From positions 496,001 through 560,000 of the forward strand of contig NZ_CP014308.1 in NCBI RefSeq assembly GCF_001557535.2: a stretch of 64,000 bases of DNA, given 5' to 3'. The stretch is from Burkholderia sp. PAMC 26561 (GTDB lineage: Bacteria > Pseudomonadota > Gammaproteobacteria > Burkholderiales > Burkholderiaceae). The notes under the pieces were generated by a model. The model worked only from the letters and a program-made list of their open reading frames with translations, made no database searches and had not been told where the DNA came from. Positions 56,384-64,000 of this stretch are shown one piece after another. A program made the position numbers and the translations under genes. Each line of letters opens with the position of its first letter. The stretch's first letter is position 1.

Positions 56384-57930
56384 TTAGACCGTGAACGCCT
56401 GCACGGCGCTGCGCAGTTGCTCGGTCTGCGCTTCCAGTTCGGTCGCAGTCGTCGCGCCATCCTGAACGAGTGACGCGTTCTGCTGAGTCATGCGGTCCAT
56501 CATGGTCACCGCGGTGTTTATCTGGTCTATTCCCGCGCTTTGCTCCCGCGAGGCAGTGGCGATGGCATCGACGAGTTCAGCAACGCCCGTTACAGAGCTG
56601 AGCAGCTCCACAATAATGCGGCCAGCAACCTGGACGGTGGCGCCACTCGAATCGACCTCGCTCGTAACGCCGTTTATCAATGTGGCGATTTCCTTTGCGG
56701 CATTCGAACTGCGTTCGGCAAGTGCCCTGACCTCTTGTGCAACGACGGCAAATCCCCGGCCTTGCGCACCTGCACGCGCCGCTTCCACCGCCGCGTTCAA
56801 CGCAAGCAGATTGGTCTGGAACGCAATGCCCTCTATGACCGACGTGATCTCGCGAATCTGCGCCGAGCGCCTGGCAAGACTGCCCATGCGCTCGACCGCG
56901 TCCGCAACTGCCCTGTCTCCATCGCGCGCCTTGTTCGTGGCGACATTGCAAGCGTGCGTGCTTGCTCGGCGTGGTCGGCATTTGCTTTCACGGTCGATGC
57001 AAGCTGCTCCATGCTCGCCGACGTTTGTTCGATACCCGCCACGTGCTCTTCGGTCCGGCTGGACAACGCGGTGTTGCCCGCCGTGATGTGCGAGGTCGTG
57101 CTCGCAATGGTGTCGGCGGTATGCTGGATTCCACCGATCATCGAAGCGAGCCGCGTTTGCATCAAGCTCATTGCGTGCATCATGCTCGATGTATCGTTTG
57201 ATTTGACTGGAACGACGACCGACAGATCGCCTCCCGCAATCCGATGTGCAACGGCAGCTGCCGTCGACGGTTCTCCGCCAAGCTGAGCGAAAAGCACACG
57301 AGCCATCGATACGCAAAGCAGACCGACCAGCCCGACACCCGCTGCAATGCACGCCGCGACGAGCCATTGCACGAGTCTGCTCACGTTTCTTGCATGTTCA
57401 TATGCCTGCTGCGATGCCACGAGTTGCAGCTGCCGAAGTTCGGACCCTTCAGATTTCACCAATTTGATTGTCGGCTCAATTTGCTGCGTCACGACCCACT
57501 GCGCTTCGGATAAATTGTTTGCTTGCAGAAGCTTGGTCGTGGGCACAAATCCCTCGTCGCGCAGCGACCGCCAGTCAGCCATGAAGTGCGTTGCAAGCTT
57601 CTGCTCGGATGTGTCATGAAGTCCACGCAAGTATTCGTCGAGCAAAACATCGATTCTTCCGACGCTCTTCCCCGTGGCCTGCGTGACGGTCTGAGTTTTT
57701 TGCGCCGACGGATCCAGCACTGCATCGCTTATGGCAAAGTGCGTTTCCGAAACAAGCTCGTCGATAGTCGAGATGTTTTGAAGCGCCTTCGCTCGGCCTT
57801 CGTAGATGTCGCGGAGCGCTCCATTGCTTTGAGCGACTCCAAAAAGGCCAACGCCGCCCACGGCTACGAGAACGGCGGCAACCGCAAAAGTGACGATGGA
57901 TAATCGGGCCTTGATCGAAAGTGTGCGCAT
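56384..57930 (-). pseudogene. Methyl-accepting chemotaxis protein with one-base frameshift
   Basis: The N-terminal part from ATG 57930 (MRTLSIKARLSIVTFAVAAV) holds two membrane helices, a periplasmic helical domain and a HAMP region ([13 protein letters not shown]) and runs to about residue 330. Near 56944-56952 the frame must shift by one base (TLAMSP versus the expected NVATNKA) to continue into the signalling tip ([20 protein letters not shown]) and the end at 56384 (RSAVQAFTV). So the tip is out of frame. The receptor is dead unless the base is a sequencing error. The next receptor (58569) is divergent from it. Confidence 0.85.
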
Positions 57931-58245
57931 CTGATTCCGGGGTATAAGCTTTGTTCGGGCAATCCGAACTGTCGATTGCAGACGGTAACCGCATGGGTTC
58001 TTTTGGCGCATGGAATGCCCGCGCCGTTCGCCCGTGATAACGACCTTATTCAGCGAATGTTTAATGAAGCTTTCATGATCGTGCGCACCAACATCGAGCG
58101 CACTTATGGCAAAATTTTGCGGGTGGTCTCCGGGTAATGTTTCGGCTGCCGAAGCACATTCGCTGTCGTCGAACAAACCAGCAGACACACTCAAAGCGAT
58201 GCCGTTCAAGGCATCGCTCCATGCAACCCATCGCCGAGCGCTTTT
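57931..58245. other. Region between divergent chemoreceptor genes
   Basis: About 315 bases holding the promoter of the receptor at 57930 and part of the leader of the next one. No clear promoter or operator; a weak sigma-28-like pattern was judged not convincing. Confidence 0.3.
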
Positions 58246-58464
58246 GTGAAACACAGAACACCTCGTGAGATTCGCGGCGACTTCACCTTGATCTCCGTCG
58301 AAACAATTCCGGTCGCAACCGCGCTTGGGAAGTTCGAGCGTCTGTGGGACGAAGCGAACGCGGCAGCTTCGCAGTTGGCGCTTATCGAAGACATTGCCGA
58401 CTACATCACGCTGCTAAAAGATATGGACGTCTGGTTTCAGCAAGTCAAAACCTCAAGACCCTGA
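58246..58464 (+). CDS. Small ORF upstream of the chemoreceptor
   Basis: From a GTG at 58246, 72 residues ([20 protein letters not shown], then [20 protein letters not shown]). The composition is coding-like with two amphipathic helices. No family recognised and no good ribosome site. It could be a small gene or an upstream relic. Confidence 0.35.
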   Translation: MKHRTPREIRGDFTLISVETIPVATALGKFERLWDEANAAASQLALIEDIADYITLLKDMDVWFQQVKTSRP

Positions 58465-58568
58465 AGCTTCCGTATATCCAGCTTCTTGTCGCTACAGATC
58501 TGTTCCTTGCTGCCGTTAAGCCGTGGTCAGCCGCGCAACGTATCGCGGCCTCCCCTTCGCGAGCCTTC

Positions 58569-60170
58569 ATGAAACTCAGTCTGAAAATTCCCCTTGCCTT
58601 TGCCGCCGCACTTCTTTTGATGTTCAGTGGCGCGATCTACGGCATTTTTGCTCTCAACCAGTCTATCGATGCCTACAGCACCACGGTGCAGCAAAACGTC
58701 GCCAACGAACGAATGGTCTCGGCGACGCTCGTCGCATTCAAGCTGCAAGTGCAGGAGTGGAAAGACACACTCTTGCGCGGAAAGGATCCGGTCAAACTCG
58801 ATCAATACTGGAGCGCATTTCAAACCCGTGAGAAAACCGTCGACACACTCGCAGCCGAATTGAAGACAACGCTGCCCGAAGGCGCCAGTCGCGATCTGAT
58901 TGAAAAATTCGCGGCCGCTCATGTGTCCATGGGCGAGGGTTACCGAAAGGGATTTGAAGCATTTAAGGCTTCCGGCTTCGAACCGTCAGCGGGCGACAAG
59001 GCGGTGGCGGGCGTAGACCGGGAACCGGCAGCATTACTCGAACAGGCCGCGAAAAAGATCTCGGCGGACAGTGCGCAAGTCGCCGCCACGGCCGCCATCA
59101 ACGCCCGTCACGCCACCGAAACCAGCATATCGCTCATGCTCGCCGTGCTCGCGCTGGCAATGATCGGCGGGGTTTTGTTCAGCCGTTCGGTTTCGCGTCC
59201 ACTTGGTCGCGCTCTCGGCTGCGCGCGTGCGGTCGCGACCGGCGATCTTTCGCTTGAGTTTGATTCGAGCGGCAAGGACGAGATTGCACAACTGCTCAAC
59301 GCATTGAAGGACATGCAGTCGAGCCTCTCGCACGTGGTTTCCAAGGTGCGCAGTAATGCCGAGGGCGTCGCTGTTGCCAGCGCTGAGATTGCAGCGGGTA
59401 ACCTCAGCCTGTCATCGCGCACCGAGGAGCAGGCGGCTTCGCTTGAGGAGACGGCGGCCAGCATGGAAGAACTGACCGCTACCGTGCGTCTTAACGCCGA
59501 GAATGCGCGCAACGCATCCGCGCTTGCCGACAAAGCGTCGAGCACAGCGTCACGCGGCGGCAACGTGATGGACGATGTGATCCAGACGATGCACGGTATT
59601 GCCGACAGCTCGAACAAGGTCACTGAAATCATCGCGGTGATCGATGGGATCGCTTTTCAGACAAACATTCTCGCTCTCAACGCGGCGGTCGAGGCGGCTC
59701 GCGCCGGCGAACAAGGCCGCGGATTCGCGGTCGTCGCCGCCGAGGTGCGGACACTGGCACAGCGCAGCGCCACCGCTGCAAAAGAGATCAAGGGCCTGAT
59801 CGCGCAATCGACCGACCGCGTGAGTGCCGGTTCGGCGCTGGTCAGCGGCGCGGGGCAGATCATCGTGGATATCGTGGAATCGGTGCAGCGCGTAACGAAT
59901 ATTGTCGGCGAGATTTCCACGGCTTCGCAGGAGCAGAGCACAGGAATCGAACAGGTCAACACTGCCGTCACTCAGATGGACGAAGTGACGCAGCAGAACG
60001 CCGCACTGGTAGAGCAGGCTTCAGCGGCCGCACATGCTCTCGCGGAGCAGGCAAATTCACTGCGCGATGCCGTGTCGGTATTCAAGTTGCGCGACGAGTC
60101 AGCACCGGTTCGACGAGTCTCGATGCCAAGAGAACACGGTGCGCTCGTGGGAAGGTACATGGAGGCATGA
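58569..60170 (+). CDS. Methyl-accepting chemotaxis protein
   Basis: From ATG 58569 ([20 protein letters not shown]) the protein has 533 residues: membrane helix 1, a periplasmic helical domain (about 35-190), membrane helix 2 ([19 protein letters not shown]), HAMP ([12 protein letters not shown]) and the signalling hairpin with the conserved tip ([20 protein letters not shown]). Intact. It has no CheR-binding tail (ends VGRYMEA). The longer open frame to 58344 lacks family character. It is close in its signalling part to the receptor at 40756. The EAL-CBS-GGDEF gene follows after 188 bases. Confidence 0.94.
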   Translation: MKLSLKIPLAFAAALLLMFSGAIYGIFALNQSIDAYSTTVQQNVANERMVSATLVAFKLQVQEWKDTLLRGKDPVKLDQYWSAFQTREKTVDTLAAELKTTLPEGASRDLIEKFAAAHVSMGEGYRKGFEAFKASGFEPSAGDKAVAGVDREPAALLEQAAKKISADSAQVAATAAINARHATETSISLMLAVLALAMIGGVLFSRSVSRPLGRALGCARAVATGDLSLEFDSSGKDEIAQLLNALKDMQSSLSHVVSKVRSNAEGVAVASAEIAAGNLSLSSRTEEQAASLEETAASMEELTATVRLNAENARNASALADKASSTASRGGNVMDDVIQTMHGIADSSNKVTEIIAVIDGIAFQTNILALNAAVEAARAGEQGRGFAVVAAEVRTLAQRSATAAKEIKGLIAQSTDRVSAGSALVSGAGQIIVDIVESVQRVTNIVGEISTASQEQSTGIEQVNTAVTQMDEVTQQNAALVEQASAAAHALAEQANSLRDAVSVFKLRDESAPVRRVSMPREHGALVGRYMEA

Positions 60171-60358
60171 TCCCCACAATGTATAAAACCGCAAGCATTC
60201 AATGCTCTTCACAATACTGTCACGATTTTTCGGTATGACGCTGGGGCGCCATCGTAGTTGCAGAACGGCTCAGCCCAGACATTCTTAAAACGTGCGACTC
60301 AAGTGGGCGATTCGTCGAATCAGCACAAGACTTCAAACCGCACACTTGACTCTCGCAC

Positions 60359-62166
60359 ATGCTCTCACCGCAACTACTCCCGCAAGGGATTGCTCATACA
60401 TCGGGTGTAGGCCAACTGATCGCCTCGCAGCAACTATCAGCCTATTACCAACCTATCGTCAGACTCTCGGACGGCGCTGTCATTGGCCATGAAGCGCTGT
60501 TGCGCGGCCCTGCCGGAACCCCCTTTGAGCAACCGCATTCGCTTTTCTCGCAGGCCCTACGGGAAGGCATTTCCATAGAACTAGAACACGTTGCGGCGCA
60601 TCTCGGGATCACCGCCTATGCAACCGCTCCGAGAAACAACTTGCTGTTCGTCAATTACAGTGCGCCCGCGATTCAGTCGCTCCTATCATCGCACCAAGAT
60701 CGGCTGGTTTCGAACCTAATGGATGCAGTCGCGCACCCTCTAGTCGTCGAAGTGACCGAGCAAAGTGAAATCGCAAGCCTGCAACAGTTCGGGGAAATCA
60801 TGGAGGCAGTGCGTGGGGCCGGCTATAAAGTTGCACTTGACGACTATGGCGTCGCGAATGCATCGATGAGCCTGTGGGTCCATCTCGCGCCTCAGTTCGT
60901 TAAAGTGGACCGGTATTTTATTCATGGAATTGCCCATGACGCATTAAAGTTCGAAGCGGTGAAATCTATGGTCGCTTTTGCTCGGGCAAGCGGTTCGCAA
61001 CTGATCGCGGAGGGTATCGAACATGACTCCGATCTTCGGATTGTTCGCGATCTCGGCATAACATACGGTCAGGGATTTTTGCTCGGACGCCCTTCGGCCA
61101 AGCCAGCCCTTGAGATCCCGCGAGGCGCTTCAAGTACACTCAATTCACAACAAATAGCCGTCTATCCGGGGCAAACGCGCTCCGATAATCGCGCGAGTAA
61201 CGTGCACAGCTTTCTCGACTCTGTGCTAGTCGACGCGCCTCCGGTGACCGTTCGCTCGCACAACGACGATGTTGTCCAGTTGTTCAACATGCATCCCGCC
61301 CTTCACGCGCTTCCAGTGCTCGACGCCGGAAAACCGGTTGGTTTGATCAATCGGCGATCGTTCATGGATCAATATGCGTTGCCTTACCATCGGGAATTGT
61401 TCGGAAGACGCCCATGTATGCAATTCGCGAATCGCGAGCCGGTTGTGCTCGAGCGTACGGCGAGCATTGATCAGGTAGCGCGACTATTGACTGGCGACGA
61501 GCAACACATCCTATCTGATGGCTTCATTGTGATCGAAGAAGATCGTTACCTTGGACTCGTGCCCGGCATCAGGTTGTCCGTGCGGTAACTGAGCTTCGTC
61601 TGGAGTCGGCTAGGCACGCCAACCCATTGACCTTTCTTCCCGGCAACCTCCCGCTCGGCGCTCATATCGAAAGGCTGATTGCCGGTGGTGCGACGTTCGT
61701 TGCGTGCTACGCCGACCTCGATTATTTCAAGCCGTTCAACGACCGATACGGATACTGGCAAGGCGACGAATTGCTCAAGCTGGCAGCGACGACGCTTGCG
61801 TCAGCGTGCGAGCCCACGCGAGACTTTCTGGGCCACATTGGCGGAGACGATTTCCTGGCGCTTTTTCAGAGTGGTGACTGGGAAATCAGGCTTCGCCACG
61901 CCATCCAGCTGTTCAATCTTTCAGTCACTGATTTCTACTCGGCAGAGGACCAAACCGCGGGTGGTATAGGTGGCGAAGACCGCTCGGGACGTCACGCATT
62001 TTTTGGTTTTGTGCGCTTGTCCGTCGGCGCGATTTCCGTTCCTTCATTTGCTGTTCGCAGCGCCGCCGAGCTGAGTTCCGCCGCGTCAGCAGTAAAGCGC
62101 TTGGCCAAGAAAGACAGCGTCGGCTTTGTCAAGCTTGACCTTATGGAGGCTTTGAATCTCGCCTAG
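60359..62166 (+). pseudogene. EAL-CBS-GGDEF c-di-GMP protein, single-base frameshift before GGDEF
   Basis: The first frame (60359-61588) has an EAL domain (about 20-250: EALLRGP, FVNYSAP, EVTEQSE, DDYGVANAS, VKVDRYF, AEGIEH) and a CBS pair (about 280-400). It ends at a stop inside RLSVR. The second frame continues (VTELRLESARHANPLTFLPG) through a GGDEF domain (CYADLDYFKPFNDRYGYWQG, IGGDDFLALF) to 62166. One base appears missing at about 61577; adding it joins the two frames into an EAL-CBS-GGDEF protein. As is, only EAL-CBS is made. The cyclase motif is GGDDF, a minor variant. Confidence 0.88.
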
Positions 62167-62338
62167 TACTTAGGCGATGACTGTGAGTGGTCATTGTGGA
62201 TACCGACTTGTGGAGCTAAAAGCAATGTCTCGCCCATCCGGCCCTGCTGTGTGGAATCGAAGACCCTCGCTTAGCTAGCATCCGATAAAAGTTGTCACAC
62301 AGCCTCCATAAAATCTTCTTGTCCTACAAGGAGAGATC

Positions 62339-64000
62339 ATGGCTATCAATCTTCGCGCATATTTGTCGCCAACGCTCGTACTGCTCGCATTCGATTGGAT
62401 CGAAGGGAAGTCGAATCCCGAGTTTCTGGGTTTTGCGATCAAACGATCACCGGGCTTCTGGTCGACGGACGGCAAGACTCGCGAGGCTGAAAGCTGGCTC
62501 CCCAATCGGCTAACATTCGACGGTCCTGTTCCTGCTGGCAAGCCCGACGCACCATCAAACGTCGCGCCGATTCAAAAATTCATGTGGTGGGATGCAAAGA
62601 TCGATGGACCAGATCGCGGGCAGACATTCACCTACACTGCCTACCCCGTGGTTGGACACTCACGCGCACCGAGGCTGTCCGAGGCCGACGGCAGCACGCT
62701 GCAAGTGAAGCTTCCCGCGCATGTAGAAAATGGCATCGGTACGTGGTTCAACCGCGCAGTCCTTAGTTCCCAAGCATTTTCCCGCAAACTGTCAGCGATG
62801 GGCCTTGACCCGAGGAAAGCCCCACCGGCTACCCAAGCGCGGGAACTTCGCACTTGGCTTGCAAACGACCTTCAAGACAGTTTCGACTTTGTCTTTGACC
62901 GCGCCGCGCACGCGGCCTCGGCGGTCTATCACCTGACCGATGAACTCTGGGTCATCCCCAAGTTCGTTGAGTTTGCCAAAGCCCATGGACCTGCTTCCCT
63001 AGCTGTTGTGTACGACGCACACGGCGATGCTGGCGCCGAAGCAAACTCTCATCCAGCTACGGCGTCGCCGAATCAACAAGCGGTCGAGGAACTTGGACCG
63101 CTTGCCACGTTGTATCCGCGCCGGGCGACGAACATCATGCATGACAAGTTCATCGTAACCGATGCCCATAGCGGCTCGCATGCACCGTTGCGGCTGCTCA
63201 CCGGCTCTGCCAATTTCACTACGGAAGGCATCACTCAGCAAGCAAATCTGCTTCACTCATTCGATTCCAACGAACTTGCACAACTGTATAGCAATCGTGC
63301 CGCCGCCATCTCGTCCGACCCGTCGATCACAGCGACGGCAAGATTACCGCATGGCTGGACAGACCCGGTCGCAATTGGGGACGCACTGATCCGTGTCTCA
63401 TTCTCGCCAGAACCCACCGCCGAACACACGCAGATCGATGCCATCGTTGATGCGATATCGAAAGCCCAAGACTCCGTTCTCTTCTGCTTATTTTCGCCTA
63501 CCGATGAGTCACTACTCAACGCTTGCTTCAAGGCGGGAGACAAAGGCTTGATGATGTTCGGCTTGGTCAACGCGATATCCGAACACGCGGCGCAGACGGC
63601 GGAAAACAAACAAGCTGACGGTGGGCATCTGAGCACTTCAGAACTTGCAGCTATCGAGCTCTATCATCGGACTAAAGACAATCGCGATGTGGTTGACGGC
63701 AAGTGTTTTTCAAGTGCAACCGTGCCGGAGGGTTTCGATGTCGAGGTTCAATTGTTCCCGGGCGACAAGCGACCGCCTTACCCGCCTGTCATCATCCACC
63801 ACAAGTTCGTGGTCATCGATGCAGAAGGTGCCGAGCCTGTGGTGTTCACAGGCTCGGCGAACATGAGCAACAATTCGGAGCATAAAAACGACGAAAATTT
63901 ACTCGAAATCAGAGACAGGCGAATAGCTGGCATCTATATAGCGGAATTTCTACGGCTGTACGAACACTATCGTGCCCGCGCGCTGGCCATAGAAAATAAG
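62339..64000 (+). CDS. Phospholipase D-like protein, 3' end outside the window
   Basis: Starts at ATG 62339 with GGAG at good distance; 554 codons lie in the window without a stop. Two HKD motifs are seen: NIMHDKFIVTD with GSANFT (about residue 265-290), and VIIHHKFVVID with GSANMSNNS (about 487-512). These are the two active-site halves of the PLD superfamily. The N-terminal about 200 residues have no recognised domain and no signal peptide. PLD proteins range from lipases to nucleases and effectors; the sequence does not decide this. No immunity or secretion gene is visible here. Confidence 0.88.
   Translation, partial: MAINLRAYLSPTLVLLAFDWIEGKSNPEFLGFAIKRSPGFWSTDGKTREAESWLPNRLTFDGPVPAGKPDAPSNVAPIQKFMWWDAKIDGPDRGQTFTYTAYPVVGHSRAPRLSEADGSTLQVKLPAHVENGIGTWFNRAVLSSQAFSRKLSAMGLDPRKAPPATQARELRTWLANDLQDSFDFVFDRAAHAASAVYHLTDELWVIPKFVEFAKAHGPASLAVVYDAHGDAGAEANSHPATASPNQQAVEELGPLATLYPRRATNIMHDKFIVTDAHSGSHAPLRLLTGSANFTTEGITQQANLLHSFDSNELAQLYSNRAAAISSDPSITATARLPHGWTDPVAIGDALIRVSFSPEPTAEHTQIDAIVDAISKAQDSVLFCLFSPTDESLLNACFKAGDKGLMMFGLVNAISEHAAQTAENKQADGGHLSTSELAAIELYHRTKDNRDVVDGKCFSSATVPEGFDVEVQLFPGDKRPPYPPVIIHHKFVVIDAEGAEPVVFTGSANMSNNSEHKNDENLLEIRDRRIAGIYIAEFLRLYEHYRARALAIENK

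Noticed and set aside
42325..58568. Sigma-28-type promoters before chemoreceptors
   Set aside because: Searched by eye for TAAA-N15-GCCGATAA; matches were too poor or wrongly spaced.
1..64000. CRISPR arrays, tRNA, rRNA, origin of replication
   Set aside because: No regular short repeats with spacers, no cloverleaf or rRNA sequence, no iteron array seen; the ParB-like genes alone do not prove a plasmid.

Overview
The window looks like accessory DNA from a betaproteobacterium of the Burkholderia sensu lato group (Paraburkholderia/Caballeronia type). The grounds are the protein styles: Burkholderia-like chemoreceptors, a FlhD-type regulator, an HHHH-motif small protein, a SET-domain protein, and IS3, IS5, IS66, IS110/IS1111 and IS630 elements. 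This is inference from family recognition, not a database match. I found no tRNA, rRNA or CRISPR array.

The theme is signal transduction, mainly cyclic di-GMP turnover and chemotaxis. Seven c-di-GMP-related genes are present: PAS-GGDEF-EAL at 0.9-2.8 kb, EAL-HDOD at 3.4-4.6 kb, a LOV-GGDEF relic at 12.5-13.4 kb, a large sensor-PAS-GAF-GGDEF-EAL at 15.2-18.6 kb, PAS-GGDEF-EAL at 35.6-37.4 kb, a receiver plus degenerate HD-GYP at 37.5-38.9 kb, and EAL-CBS-GGDEF at 60.4-62.2 kb. There are five chemoreceptor genes (0-0.5, 5.5-7.2, 40.8-42.3, 56.4-57.9 and 58.6-60.2 kb), one CheW gene plus a CheW scrap, and five histidine kinases with a single-domain response regulator. An orphan FlhD and a sigma-54 activator complete the set. 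The receptors and CheW probably feed a Che pathway encoded elsewhere.

Layout: 0-7.2 kb chemotaxis and c-di-GMP genes on the minus strand; 8-9.7 kb an IS5-family scrap joined to a DnaJ-type relic; 9.9-11.7 kb a response regulator/kinase pair; 12-13.4 kb relics; 14-18.6 kb a periplasmic binding protein coupled to a membrane GGDEF-EAL protein; 18.7-20 kb a kinase; 20-24.6 kb IS debris, including an IS1111-type element nested in an IS66 element; 24.7-26.1 kb orphan FlhD and a dead kinase/regulator pair; 27.4-39 kb kinases, sigma-54 activator and c-di-GMP proteins; 40-44.7 kb HHHH protein, chemoreceptor and SET protein; 45-48 kb an IS3 element between an IS630 fragment and an OLD-type nuclease fragment; 48.8-52.2 kb a recombinase plus two ParB/RepB-like proteins; 53.7-56.3 kb phosphodiester glycosidase-like, CHAD and NUDIX proteins; 56.4-62.2 kb chemoreceptors and EAL-CBS-GGDEF; then a phospholipase D-like gene running off the end.

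Two features stand out. First, many signalling genes carry one or a few small lesions (a nonsense codon, single-base indels, one 8-bp tandem duplication) next to fully intact large genes. That suggests either recent decay, as in a host-restricted or symbiotic lineage, or sequence errors; resequencing would decide. Second, a three-gene operon of a serine recombinase and two overlapping ParB/RepB-like genes looks like a self-contained and little-described module.
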